DNA from: JAZGGS01 sp963714405
GTDB lineage: Bacteria; Bacteroidota; Ignavibacteria; Ignavibacteriales; Ignavibacteriaceae
DNA length: 64,000 nt
Assembly: GCA_963714405.1 (NCBI GenBank)
Contig: CAVQOH010000002.1
Span: forward strand, 1 to 64,000
Direction of reading: 5' to 3'
Position 1 is the first letter of the stretch. Every line of letters begins with the position of its first letter. Shown here piece after piece: positions 9,553-18,898 of this stretch. Made by a program: the position numbers and the translations under genes. Below the pieces are notes generated by a model. That model saw only the letters and a list, made by a program, of their open reading frames with translations. It made no database searches and had not been told where the DNA came from.

Positions 9553-10352
9553 TATAGATAGTAGTAAAAATTTTTTTTGTTTTTATTAATTAAATAAATT
9601 CCAGCAATCAAAGAAGAAACAGAAAGGGAAAGGCTTACCACCCAATCAGTAATTGAAGGCCAGTCAAGCTGGTAGACGGGCTTTTGAAATAATGCAGCAA
9701 GGTAAGTTATAGGATGATAAGTCATCAATTGAGCTTGCATTGAACCTTCAGTAAAAATGGTACTTGAAAATAGAATTGGTGAAGTAAAGAAAATCAGCAT
9801 TAATAGCATTTGAACAAGAGGTTTTACATCTCTGAATCGTAAATAAAAAACAGAGCATATCATTCCTATACCAAACCCAAGCATTGCCCAGGGAATAATT
9901 GCGACCGGAATTATTATTAAGTGTATGCTCCAATTATCTTTTAAAACTGCAAAAAGTACGAATGCCGTTGCTATCGAAAAAAGGAATTCAAAACTGGAGA
10001 TAAACCATTTGTTTAAAGGAAAAGCAAACGGCGATACATACATTTTTTTTAGCAGCCATTCCCCTCCCACAATTGATTCCATAACTGTATTAACAACTTT
10101 CTCAAAATACCTCCACGGAACAAGAGCACTGAAAAGGAAAACGGCATAATCATTTATATTCATTCTATTTACAACCGAAAAAACCAAGCTTAGAATTATC
10201 AGGTAAAGTGCTGGCTCAATAAAGTTCCACAGGTATCCAAGAAATGTATAACGGTATTTAAGTTTAAGCTGCCCTTTGGCATAATGCCACGAAAATTTTA
10301 AGGAAGCCGGATCAATATGTTCAATTACATTCATATTAGTAGTTGCTTTCAA
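9552..10352 (-). CDS. ABC-2 type polysaccharide export permease (Wzm/TagG-like)
   Basis: The 266-residue membrane protein has about six hydrophobic segments and the family hallmark near residue 35-60 (RYTFLGYLWNFIEPALYL). It belongs to the ABC-2 permeases that pair with Wzt-like ATPases to move lipid-linked polysaccharide across the cytoplasmic membrane. It overlaps the upstream methyltransferase gene by 17 bases and the ATPase gene by one base, so the three are co-translated. The C terminus ends in a basic tail (NKNKKNFYYYL). Confidence 0.93.
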   Translation of the reverse strand: MKATTNMNVIEHIDPASLKFSWHYAKGQLKLKYRYTFLGYLWNFIEPALYLIILSLVFSVVNRMNINDYAVFLFSALVPWRYFEKVVNTVMESIVGGEWLLKKMYVSPFAFPLNKWFISSFEFLFSIATAFVLFAVLKDNWSIHLIIIPVAIIPWAMLGFGIGMICSVFYLRFRDVKPLVQMLLMLIFFTSPILFSSTIFTEGSMQAQLMTYHPITYLAALFQKPVYQLDWPSITDWVVSLSLSVSSLIAGIYLINKNKKNFYYYL

Positions 10353-11718
10353 TTTCTTGAAGAATTTGTGAGTTTGCTTTATTCTCAGTATGATGAGCTG
10401 CTTTTAAAGTGATAGATATTTTTTCAATTCTACAGTTTCCTGTTAAAATTTTACCAATAACTGCATAATTAAAATCCTCATTGATTTTCAGTAGGAAGTC
10501 ATCTTCAAAACTACGGGAAGAATCAATTGTAAATTCTTTTTCATATACACATTCAACAATTTGTGATTCGTGAGTTGCATAACGATGAACTCTCAGCTGG
10601 ATTGATGTCCCTTCAGTAATTTCCTGCTCATCAAATTTTATGTTCACATTGAATAATTTATTTAGAGAACCTAACCAGAAATAATCTGTGTGAAATAAAG
10701 TCTCCTTATCAATTGATTCATCAATTTTCCCTTTAAAAAATTCTGAGTGATCTTGATAATAAAAGGAAACACCACCGGGTAATGATGAAAAAGGTGATAA
10801 TGATAATTCCATGCTATCTAGAACATTTTTATATTTTGTTATCCCTTTTTCAAGAAAAGATTTACTGTTTTCAAATCCGTTAAAAACAGGTTTGTTCTTT
10901 TCTTTGTTCTTTCCCTTTTTTAGGATAAATGAAATGGAAGTAAAAGGATACTTCCCTCTTAAGAGAAGTATGTGGGGATATACTGGAAATTTATCTTTAT
11001 CATCATCCAGTGAACCAGTTTTAAAAAGTTTGTTAACGTTTACAGGCAATGGAAGGTTCGCTTCATGTTCGGTCAGCGATACCATCGGTTCCACAATAAG
11101 TGAAAGATCAATATTGTTTAAAATATCTTTTAAATAATTAGCTGCGAAGATGTAATTATTCGGATCTTCAATTGTTTTATCATCAAACTGAAACTCAGTT
11201 GTTAAAACATAAATTCCGCCCTCTTTTAAGCACCTGGAAACTTCATTAAAATGTTTTACAAAATCCTCATAATCACCAATGTGCTCAATTGCACAAGAGG
11301 AATAGCAAAAATCAAAAGTATTATCTTCAAATTGTAAATCGCGCATATCCATACGCAGCGCTTCAATTTTAGAATCATCAACATCAAAGGGTTTACTACT
11401 CCTAATGAAATCAGTTGGGTCATCTGTACGCGCACAATCCCATCCTGTAGTATCAGAATAAAGATCCGTAACAAATAGCTTTTTTACATATCGAGCTATT
11501 GAATACAGGACTCTTTCATTTCCACCACCCATTGATAGACCTATATTTTCTTCATTTAATAATCCTAATCTTCTAAGAGCAAGGAAAATCATTGCGAACT
11601 CCCACTGTTTTCTATGGAAACGTGGAAATTCCTTTAACTCGTGTTTTATAACTTGCTGGAATTCCGAATCGAACCAATCAGCTGCATCGCATATTTTACT
11701 TAAGTGAATCATTTTCAA
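10336..11718 (-). CDS. SAM-dependent methyltransferase fused to a C-terminal beta domain, glycan-modifying
   Basis: Residues about 40-230 are a class I methyltransferase: a glycine-rich SAM loop (SMGGGNERVLY), an acidic strand end (FVTDLYSD) and a 'SSCAIEHIGD' motif IV region. Residues about 330-440 are beta-rich with no helices evident and resemble, by position and pattern, the Wzt C-terminal carbohydrate-recognition fold; this is inference. In O9a-type systems a terminal methyl cap on the glycan is read by the Wzt C-terminal domain. Here the ATPase lacks that domain, so capping and cap recognition may be combined in this protein. It overlaps both neighbours (22-23 bases with GT9, 17 with the permease). 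Confidence 0.85.
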   Translation of the reverse strand: MKMIHLSKICDAADWFDSEFQQVIKHELKEFPRFHRKQWEFAMIFLALRRLGLLNEENIGLSMGGGNERVLYSIARYVKKLFVTDLYSDTTGWDCARTDDPTDFIRSSKPFDVDDSKIEALRMDMRDLQFEDNTFDFCYSSCAIEHIGDYEDFVKHFNEVSRCLKEGGIYVLTTEFQFDDKTIEDPNNYIFAANYLKDILNNIDLSLIVEPMVSLTEHEANLPLPVNVNKLFKTGSLDDDKDKFPVYPHILLLRGKYPFTSISFILKKGKNKEKNKPVFNGFENSKSFLEKGITKYKNVLDSMELSLSPFSSLPGGVSFYYQDHSEFFKGKIDESIDKETLFHTDYFWLGSLNKLFNVNIKFDEQEITEGTSIQLRVHRYATHESQIVECVYEKEFTIDSSRSFEDDFLLKINEDFNYAVIGKILTGNCRIEKISITLKAAHHTENKANSQILQEIESNY

Positions 11719-13597
11719 TTTCTTTCAATTTAATTTCTAATTCTTTAATTATTTGTGATACAGCAATCCCTTCAAGACATGCACTGTTTCTCATTCCAGT
11801 AAGCTTACAGGGAATATTTTCATTACGCCAGCATGGTAAACAACCAAGACTTTTTCTTGAGTCAATGTAAGTACACTTTGGATATAATTTAGTTCTAACT
11901 TTGCCATCAATTGGTCCGTAAATAGCAACGGTTGGTTTATCGAATGCAGCAGCAAAATGAACAAAAGAAGAATCCGGGGCAATAATTACATCACACTTAA
12001 ATGCAAGTGCAAAAGCTTTGCGTATTGAAAAGGAATCAATTTTAATAACGTTTTCATATTCAAATCCATCAATTTTTTCAGCATCAAATAAAAGAACTTT
12101 ATGCTTGCGTGATATTTTCTCAACAAGTTGTTCCATAAGAGGATAATTACGATAACTCTCATCAGCTTTTAATTGGATACCTATAACATTGCTTCCAGTT
12201 AATTCCAATTCTTCCCAAAAAATGTTTGCAAATTCTTTTTCATCATCAGTTATAAAGTACCTTGGTTTTACATTCACTAATTTTAATCGTAATCTCTTTA
12301 TTCCAAGTGCTTTTGCAAACAATTCAATTCTACCCTTTTTTACCTTAGGTGCTTTGCGGCTTTCACCCCTTGCTGCAGGGCAGTCTGTAAAATTATACCA
12401 TTTTGAATTTTCAAAATGATGAAAGAATTCAGATTCTATATCTATTAGCGTAACATCATTGTTTTCATAGAAAAGTGGAAAGTATTGTTTGGGTATGGCA
12501 AGATGCAAATCTCTACCAGGATATTTTTTCTTTAACGCATGAATTCCGGGAGTCATCATTAATAAATCACCAATACCACCCATTGCCCGCGTTATAAGGA
12601 TTTTTTTCTTTTCTGAAATAGATTTATTAACAACATTGCTGATTGTATCCTTAGTAACTAGTTTAGGATACAGAATTTTATTAATAGTGCGATAATTTGT
12701 TCGTGTAGAGCTTCTTCCAGAATAATTTATAACATATAAGGACGCCAGGAAGAATTTGTTAAGCATTCTATTAATAAATGCTAATCTGACTTTTCCAAAA
12801 TTTGGTATACTATAGTGTATCCAATGTAAGCCGTAGATAAATTTGTTTGAGAAACTAACCTCGCTCTTTGCAAATAATAGAAAGGAATTGCGGTAAGTAA
12901 TTTTAATTTGATTAAATATTTTCCATCTGTCATCAAGATTTTTATAGAAATATTTTAATCCAAGAAAAAGCAGATTTTTATATTGATTTAAATCTCCAAG
13001 TTTTAAGCTGTTTTGGCTAAGATTGAAAAATATTTCTGCGATTTGGTTTCTATCAGTAAGCAAATAAGGTTTATCGGCAAGCTTGTGCAACTCAATTGAA
13101 GAATCCTTAATATGTCCTTTTTTACCAAGTAATGCTGATATTTTATTTATTATATCTACTCTTAGATTTGGAAATTTGCTAATTTTAATATCATTTGCTG
13201 ATTCCAAATACTTTGCAGCTTCTGCTAATTTTGATTGAGTTATTAACTCCTCACTTACGTAAATAATTGCTTGATATAACTCTCTTGAAAATGAGCCGAT
13301 ATTAAAAGAATATTTAAGAAACTGATCCATTACCTCTAAAAGAAACTCAGTTTCGTTTTCTACTGCTTCATAATTATGCACAGCTTTAAAATTATTTATT
13401 CTTTGAAGACTTCCCCAAATAACCTGCCGAAGTATTTCTTTGTTGTTGAAATAAGCTCTATCTTCTTTTGGCAGTTCAACGAATATGGAACGGACCAGCT
13501 CGTACTGCCCTGTGAAAGCAATTGAATAAAGCTGCTTGAAACTGATCCGCTTATGTGGAGGCTGTTCAATCTTATTATATGTTTGGGTGTTAATCAT
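11696..13597 (-). CDS. Glycosyltransferase family 9 (heptosyltransferase-like) with helical N-terminal region
   Basis: The 633-residue protein has a GT9 domain from about residue 325: the N-terminal motif ILITRAMGGIGDLLMMTPGI, 'GSNVIGIQLKA' and the donor-site region IIAPDSSFVHFAAAFDKPTVAIYGP. GT9 enzymes transfer ADP-heptose or related sugars in LPS core and similar glycans. Residues 1-300 are mostly amphipathic helices, compatible with degenerate TPR-like repeats, and are not part of ordinary 350-residue heptosyltransferases. A Cys-rich patch after the catalytic domain (LGCLPCWRNENIPC) resembles the Cys pattern of several GT9 proteins. It starts 21 bases after the TPR gene and overlaps the methyltransferase gene. 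Confidence 0.88.
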   Translation of the reverse strand: MINTQTYNKIEQPPHKRISFKQLYSIAFTGQYELVRSIFVELPKEDRAYFNNKEILRQVIWGSLQRINNFKAVHNYEAVENETEFLLEVMDQFLKYSFNIGSFSRELYQAIIYVSEELITQSKLAEAAKYLESANDIKISKFPNLRVDIINKISALLGKKGHIKDSSIELHKLADKPYLLTDRNQIAEIFFNLSQNSLKLGDLNQYKNLLFLGLKYFYKNLDDRWKIFNQIKITYRNSFLLFAKSEVSFSNKFIYGLHWIHYSIPNFGKVRLAFINRMLNKFFLASLYVINYSGRSSTRTNYRTINKILYPKLVTKDTISNVVNKSISEKKKILITRAMGGIGDLLMMTPGIHALKKKYPGRDLHLAIPKQYFPLFYENNDVTLIDIESEFFHHFENSKWYNFTDCPAARGESRKAPKVKKGRIELFAKALGIKRLRLKLVNVKPRYFITDDEKEFANIFWEELELTGSNVIGIQLKADESYRNYPLMEQLVEKISRKHKVLLFDAEKIDGFEYENVIKIDSFSIRKAFALAFKCDVIIAPDSSFVHFAAAFDKPTVAIYGPIDGKVRTKLYPKCTYIDSRKSLGCLPCWRNENIPCKLTGMRNSACLEGIAVSQIIKELEIKLKEIENDSLK

Positions 13598-13618
13598 AGT
13601 TCAATTTATTGATTCATA

Positions 13619-14251
13619 TTAATCACTAAATGAATATTCGAGAATGTCTATTTCTCTCTCTACAAGTTTTTTAAGTTCCGAATATCTATACTCTGGGAAT
13701 CCAGATGGTGCCGGCTGACTAAATGTTTGACAAAGAATATCTGCTTCTGAATATCTGCCAATTGATATTAATGATACAATTTCCCTGTAGCGGCTTTCAG
13801 GATTCAATTCTTCTGAGATACCGCTTACGGCACGATAAAGATTAATTGCATCTAAGAATCTTTTATTTGCTTCTAAAGAAACTGCACACCAATAAAGTGA
13901 ATTGTTATAAATTGAATTGAATTCACCGTGTGAGTGTCCAACCTCAACGGCATTTTTATACAATTCAATTGCCGAGGAAAATTTTTTTAAATTCATTTGA
14001 ATCCAACCAGCTCTGAAGTAACTGTTCATTACACAAACCGGGTCAGTACTTAATTTTACAGATTCTAAATAAAAATTTATCGCAATTTGTTTATCTGATT
14101 CTTTTGTATGTTCCACACACCATCCACAATGAAATAACACATCCCCAATTTCGCAACTATTAGCATTCAAGCATTCCTTAAAAAGTGGAAATGCAACCGG
14201 GTAATATCCTTTCCTCTCCATTTTTAAGGCTAATTCGTATGTGGGATTCAT
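13619..14251 (-). CDS. Small TPR-like protein, first gene of the polysaccharide operon
   Basis: The 210-residue protein is helical throughout and shows tetratricopeptide-like pairs, for example AINFYLESVKLS, AGWIQMNLKKFSSAIELYK and LDAINLYRAVSG. It has no signal peptide or membrane segment, so it should be cytoplasmic. TPR proteins are scaffolds; a partner could be the helical N-terminal region of the next protein or the export machinery. It follows the TGTCACTA-N13-GTAACTA motif by 61 bases and is the promoter-proximal gene of the glycan cluster. No enzymatic function is indicated. Confidence 0.8.
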   Translation of the reverse strand: MNPTYELALKMERKGYYPVAFPLFKECLNANSCEIGDVLFHCGWCVEHTKESDKQIAINFYLESVKLSTDPVCVMNSYFRAGWIQMNLKKFSSAIELYKNAVEVGHSHGEFNSIYNNSLYWCAVSLEANKRFLDAINLYRAVSGISEELNPESRYREIVSLISIGRYSEADILCQTFSQPAPSGFPEYRYSELKKLVEREIDILEYSFSD

Positions 14252-14312
14252 TTTAATACTCTTTTAATTATAATAATCTCAACTATTGAAAAAAGGATTT
14301 GCCTTTATATAT

Positions 14313-14340
14313 TAGTTACAACACATAAAAAATAGTGACA
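14313..14340 (-). promoter_or_regulatory. Bipartite motif TGTCACTA-N13-GTAACTA, site C
   Basis: On the minus strand TGTCACTA (14340-14333) is followed after exactly 13 bases by GTAACTA (14319-14313), 61 bases before the ATG of the TPR gene at 14251. The same arrangement occurs before the anti-sigma gene and before the divergent T9SS gene. Candidate ECF -35/-10 promoter, or a 20-bp-period direct repeat bound by a regulator. Confidence 0.6.
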
Positions 14341-14417
14341 TTTGAAAAATTTTTTTATACTGATAATTGTGTCTGTTTAGAGGTGTTTTTTGCGTTTACT
14401 AAACTGAACGCGGGAGA

Positions 14418-17400
14418 CTATTTGCGCTTAAATTTTATTACAAAGAAGATCAAATAGGAAAAGACTAAAAGCAGAACTATGATAAAGAGGGGATTAGATT
14501 GTGATGCGGTTTGTAAGCTCATTTTAGAAGGATTACCAGATAAAATGAACGCAGACCAATAGTAAGGATTTGCCGAATATTTTGTTATAAAATCCAGTTT
14601 TGCATTTCTTAAGGCATCTGGCTTTTTTAATCCCTGGCTTAGATGCTGGTAAAAATCTTTCATAAAGTAGGAAGTATATTTATCGTTAACATCCCAGAGC
14701 GATACGACAACACTATTTGCACCTGCTTCAAAAAATGCCTTTTGCATACCTATTATTCCTTCTGCATCTTCAACTTTTCCCAATCCTGATCTACACGAAC
14801 TTATTACAACCAGATCACTGTTTAAATTTAACTCTACAATGTCTGATACTTCCAAGAACCCATCATCATCTGAATCATTATTTTGTGACAGAATTATAAG
14901 AGGTTGGTTTTTAAATAAAAAAGAATGTGTGGAAAGGTGGATTAAATTACTTGCTGAAGCGTTTAACTTAAAATTTTCTTCGGTTGCATCCTCTGAAACA
15001 AGTACCAAATTATCTGCAATTGTATTATCAACATTTTCAATTTCTTCATCAGAATATTCAAGAGGATACAGCTCAAAGTTTCTTGAGGAGTAGTCATCAT
15101 CGCTCAATAAGCCACTTCGGTAACTGATTGTAAATTCATCACTATCTATTTGGGGATTACCAACCAGCAAATTTGTTTTATTCGATGAGGTTTCTTTCTG
15201 ACCCTGGATTATATAAATTGATGCTGATGGAGTATATATCACTGGATGATTATTTATAAGAAATTTCTTGTCTTTATAGTAAAAAGGACTGTCTCCATCT
15301 TCCCAATCAGTAACAAGCAATTCTGCAGGCAAAAACAGCAATTCATCCGAGAAACAAAAAATGATGGTTTCTTCGTTTGGAATTTTTTCAATTATTTTTT
15401 TTAATATTTTGGAATAAAATACGTATGCTGCCTTTGCATCAAAAGAAAACAAATCTTGGTTAATATAAATTTCATCACTCGTAAGATCAGATTTGTAAAT
15501 TGGGGCGATAGCTTGCAATAAGTTCTGTACATCTGCTTTTCCCAAATCAATTTCACAAACATTAAATTCTTTGCTGGTAAGATGAAAAATAGTAGTCTTT
15601 TCTTTAGATGTAAACACGGATACTAAGTTTTCATCAACACTAAGATTATTTTTTATTTCCTCGATGTTCTTCCATGGTAAAGATAGGTATTGCTGCAAGC
15701 TTGGGTCTTTTTTTACAAAGTTTTCTGCAATTATATCAAGCTCCGCTTTAATTGAGATTTTTTCTTTTTTAGAGTATAAATCCGAATTATGCATCCAGTA
15801 TAAATCGTTAAATCTCTTAATGAGATTTTCATCCTCAATAGACGAAGTGAGTTTAAGATTAACAAGATTCTGCATTGTGTTACGGGAACGGGATCGTTCT
15901 AACAATTCGAATGCTTCTTTGCTTTTATTCTCTTTTAAATAAAAATTAATAAATGAATGATAAATTTCATCAAATCCAGTAAAGTGAGCTATTTGAATTT
16001 CCTGATTTTGAAGCAGCGGAAGAGAAATATTTTCGATAATTGCAACGGAATTCTTAAACCATATTTCAGCTTCTGAAAAATCATTCCAAACTTGTGAGAG
16101 TTGAGCAAGATTGAAGCCTGCTTCAATTTGCGTATTTTTATCTGAGGCACTTTCAGATATTGAAAAAGATTCTATAAAATGATTATAGGCATCACTAAAT
16201 TTGTTTTGTGCGAAACGAATTTTTCCATAATACAATTCCTGCAACCCCATCAATTGTGTTAATTCATACTCTTTAGCTCTTCTCGAAGCGTTATCTAAAT
16301 GACTAATTGCTTCATTAAAATTATTTTGAAGATAATAATTATGCGCAAGCTCTGTATTTAGAATAATCTCGTTATAAAGATCACCTGTCAGAGATGCAAT
16401 TTGCAAGCCATCCTTAAAATATTTAATTGAACTATCAATACTATCAACTGATGCCAGAACAGTGCCAATTTTATAAAAAAGTTCTGTTGATTCAAAAGGA
16501 TATTCATCGATTTCGATTCGTTCTTTTGCCTGCATTAAGAAATTTAATGCTCGTAGTGGCTTATTGATGTTATAGAATAGTGCCCCCAAACCCTGTTCAA
16601 TTTTAATAAGTGAGGCAACCGATTGAATTGAATCGGCTAACTTGTTAGCCCTATTGTAGTACTCAATAGCTTTTGAATAATCTGAGGAGTTAGAATAAAC
16701 ATCTGCAATGCCTATTAAATTAAGAATCATTCCCAATTTATTTTCAGTAGAATGTTTTAATCCTTCCTTATAAAATTTTAATGCAGATATATAATTTGTT
16801 TCTTGTAAAAATATTGAGCCAATATTAGCCGATAAGTAGGAAAGCCTTTCATGATCTTTTAGTGTTGTATATAAATTGTAACTCTGTTCATAATTATTTC
16901 GTGCATCTAAAATTTCATTTGTGTACGTAAATGATACGCCTAATTCGGAATAAAGAAATGCGAGCAAATAATGGTTATTAATTTTCTCTGCTTGGGCAAT
17001 TGCATTCGATAGATCTTCCCTTGCGGAATAAACATCACCATAGGAATCTTTGATAATTGCAAGATTGCCAATAGCTTTAATTTTTTCAACGTTGTTTCCT
17101 GATTCTGTTGCAGAATTATATGCAAGGGTATATATTTTTTCAGCGGTTTCGTAATCTCCCGATAAAAAATAAACGGAACCCTTTCCGTTCAGAATTTTCG
17201 CTAAACCTCTATTACCTGGTTGAAACAGCGCCTCAGCATTGGTAAGCAGCAAAAGACTTTGCTCGTAATTTCCAACCAGCCTGTAAGAATAAGCCAATTT
17301 ATAGAGTATGTCTACATTTAAAGAATCTTCATTCAGGATTCGTTTATAAATATCTATTGATACTTGATAATTTCCTTTAGCAAAATCAATATCTGCGGAA

Positions 17401-17855
17401 AGGTACTGCAAACTAATTGTTGATTCTTTTTTTTCTTCAACAAATTTTTGAAGCTGCTCAAGGTTATTTGTAATTTTTGCGCAGGTTACAAGCTCATCAT
17501 AAAATACCAGGTACGAAAATTCTTCGTTAAGATGATTTTTAAGTAATTCGTAAGCTGTTTGATAATCTCCAGCTCTGATTTTCAGCAATGCAAATAAAAA
17601 ATCTTTCTCAACATTATTTTTAAGCTTTTCTATTTCGTTCTCTATTTGTTTAATATTAATTTCAGTGTTTTTAATTTGGAATTCTAAATTCAGGCAGCGA
17701 TCAGAAAAGTAAATGATGGAAGTGTTTTGCTTTCCTATGTTTTGTGCTAATGCAAATCCAGGATTAGGATTATAATAAAAGACTGAGAGGAGGAACAATC
17801 CCATCAAACCAATTAATGCAGGTAAATATAATATTGTATTGAATTTTAATTTCAT
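14418..17855 (-). CDS. TPR-CHAT caspase-like protease, membrane anchored
   Basis: The 1145-residue protein has an N-terminal hydrophobic anchor, a TPR array over residues about 60-650 (many AxxxYxxA-type helices), a linker, and a CHAT (caspase HetF associated with TPRs) domain over about 800-1110. The caspase-type dyad is intact: His977 in HLSTHSFLF and Cys1021 in VISSCRSGLG, with 'VVVSLWDV' and 'PYYWSAFILSGNP' completing the family signature. A second membrane segment near residue 1120 is followed by a basic tail (KFKRK). CHAT proteins are cysteine proteases whose TPR arrays sense or bind partners. The gene starts 3 bases after the anti-sigma factor gene, so the anti-sigma factor is a good candidate substrate or partner. 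That role is inferred, not seen. Confidence 0.93.
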   Translation of the reverse strand: MKLKFNTILYLPALIGLMGLFLLSVFYYNPNPGFALAQNIGKQNTSIIYFSDRCLNLEFQIKNTEINIKQIENEIEKLKNNVEKDFLFALLKIRAGDYQTAYELLKNHLNEEFSYLVFYDELVTCAKITNNLEQLQKFVEEKKESTISLQYLSADIDFAKGNYQVSIDIYKRILNEDSLNVDILYKLAYSYRLVGNYEQSLLLLTNAEALFQPGNRGLAKILNGKGSVYFLSGDYETAEKIYTLAYNSATESGNNVEKIKAIGNLAIIKDSYGDVYSAREDLSNAIAQAEKINNHYLLAFLYSELGVSFTYTNEILDARNNYEQSYNLYTTLKDHERLSYLSANIGSIFLQETNYISALKFYKEGLKHSTENKLGMILNLIGIADVYSNSSDYSKAIEYYNRANKLADSIQSVASLIKIEQGLGALFYNINKPLRALNFLMQAKERIEIDEYPFESTELFYKIGTVLASVDSIDSSIKYFKDGLQIASLTGDLYNEIILNTELAHNYYLQNNFNEAISHLDNASRRAKEYELTQLMGLQELYYGKIRFAQNKFSDAYNHFIESFSISESASDKNTQIEAGFNLAQLSQVWNDFSEAEIWFKNSVAIIENISLPLLQNQEIQIAHFTGFDEIYHSFINFYLKENKSKEAFELLERSRSRNTMQNLVNLKLTSSIEDENLIKRFNDLYWMHNSDLYSKKEKISIKAELDIIAENFVKKDPSLQQYLSLPWKNIEEIKNNLSVDENLVSVFTSKEKTTIFHLTSKEFNVCEIDLGKADVQNLLQAIAPIYKSDLTSDEIYINQDLFSFDAKAAYVFYSKILKKIIEKIPNEETIIFCFSDELLFLPAELLVTDWEDGDSPFYYKDKKFLINNHPVIYTPSASIYIIQGQKETSSNKTNLLVGNPQIDSDEFTISYRSGLLSDDDYSSRNFELYPLEYSDEEIENVDNTIADNLVLVSEDATEENFKLNASASNLIHLSTHSFLFKNQPLIILSQNNDSDDDGFLEVSDIVELNLNSDLVVISSCRSGLGKVEDAEGIIGMQKAFFEAGANSVVVSLWDVNDKYTSYFMKDFYQHLSQGLKKPDALRNAKLDFITKYSANPYYWSAFILSGNPSKMSLQTASQSNPLFIIVLLLVFSYLIFFVIKFKRK

Positions 17856-17858
17856 TAA

Positions 17859-18833
17859 TCAATTCATCTCCGGTAGACTAACAAGTTCTTTGGCTTGGTT
17901 ATAAAATTTCCCCTTCAAAGTTATAACAATATTCAGCTCTTCCTTTGCTTTATCATAATTTTCTAAAAGCAGATAGCTTCGGCCAAGATAGTAATGTGCA
18001 TCAAGTTTTAGATTATCATAATTACCGGATGTATTTTTTTCAATTGAGGTATTAAGATTTTCTATTGCATGATTTATTTTTTCGACATCATAAGAAAGGA
18101 ACAGGCCAAGAAAATCTTTTTCCGCTGATTTAAGATATATTAATCCTGTTATAAAATGAGAGTAAAAGATGGAGCTTTCTGAAGAATGCTCAATAATATC
18201 TTCTTCAAAATAATTTAACGCTTCATCATAGTGTCCTCTATCTGCAGCATCCAACCCTTTTTGAAATAAAACAGAAGTTCGACCTCTTGTCATATATAAA
18301 CCATTATCATCATCAGAAAATATATTTTTAGTGTAATCTGGTGTTGAAATAGATGATATTGTAAATAATCCTAAATAAAGAACTGCCAAAACTGCAACAG
18401 TAGCATATACATATCTAAAAGTTGAAAATTTTTCAACAATTATTGTGGAAATTTTGGGCTTAATACTATTTTGTGTAACCTTCTTTTTTATGGTTTCTTT
18501 AAGATGAACTCCTACTTTCTCATACTCTTTAATTAATTTTTGATATTCCTCATCACATACAAGACAGTTTTTTAGGTGCGATTTCATTTTGGCTGCTAAC
18601 AAAGGAATTATTCGATCATCACCCAGTTCGTTTTTCTCATAAAGAATAAATTCACCTAGCAATTCTGTGTCGAGATGGGTAGTGTTTGGTAAATTTGTTT
18701 TTAAATTATTATAAATAGCTACCAATGAAGCAGAATCCTCATCGGAATGAATCACTTCATTCAAGTAATTTTGTTCATCCTCCGTCAGAAAATCTTTATC
18801 TAACAAATCAATTATTTTAATATGCTTATCCAT
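17859..18833 (-). CDS. Zinc-finger anti-sigma factor with periplasmic TPR region
   Basis: The 324-residue protein has a zf-HC2-like segment near residues 88-100 (SHLKNCLVCDEEY, pattern H-x3-C-x2-C), as in ZAS-family anti-sigma factors that clamp ECF sigma factors. One transmembrane helix lies near residues 138-162. The part beyond it holds two or three TPR-like repeats (ALNYFEEDIIEHS, HYYLGRSYLLLENYDKAKEELN). It probably sits in the cytoplasmic membrane with the sigma-binding end inside. It is encoded between the sigma factor and the CHAT protease and has its own upstream motif (TGTCACTA-N13-GTAACTA). A TPR-bearing anti-sigma factor next to a TPR-CHAT protease suggests TPR-TPR contact controlling sigma release. 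Confidence 0.88.
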   Translation of the reverse strand: MDKHIKIIDLLDKDFLTEDEQNYLNEVIHSDEDSASLVAIYNNLKTNLPNTTHLDTELLGEFILYEKNELGDDRIIPLLAAKMKSHLKNCLVCDEEYQKLIKEYEKVGVHLKETIKKKVTQNSIKPKISTIIVEKFSTFRYVYATVAVLAVLYLGLFTISSISTPDYTKNIFSDDDNGLYMTRGRTSVLFQKGLDAADRGHYDEALNYFEEDIIEHSSESSIFYSHFITGLIYLKSAEKDFLGLFLSYDVEKINHAIENLNTSIEKNTSGNYDNLKLDAHYYLGRSYLLLENYDKAKEELNIVITLKGKFYNQAKELVSLPEMN

Positions 18834-18869
18834 TAAATCTTCCCTAACATAAATTGTTCTGTACCCAGA

Positions 18870-18897
18870 TAGTTACTGATACATATGAATAGTGACA
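18870..18897 (-). promoter_or_regulatory. Bipartite motif TGTCACTA-N13-GTAACTA, site B
   Basis: On the minus strand TGTCACTA (18897-18890) and GTAACTA (18876-18870) are separated by 13 bases. The motif lies directly after the sigma factor stop codon and 36 bases before the anti-sigma ATG. It could give the anti-sigma/CHAT pair sigma-dependent expression of their own. Confidence 0.6.
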
Positions 18898-18898
18898 T

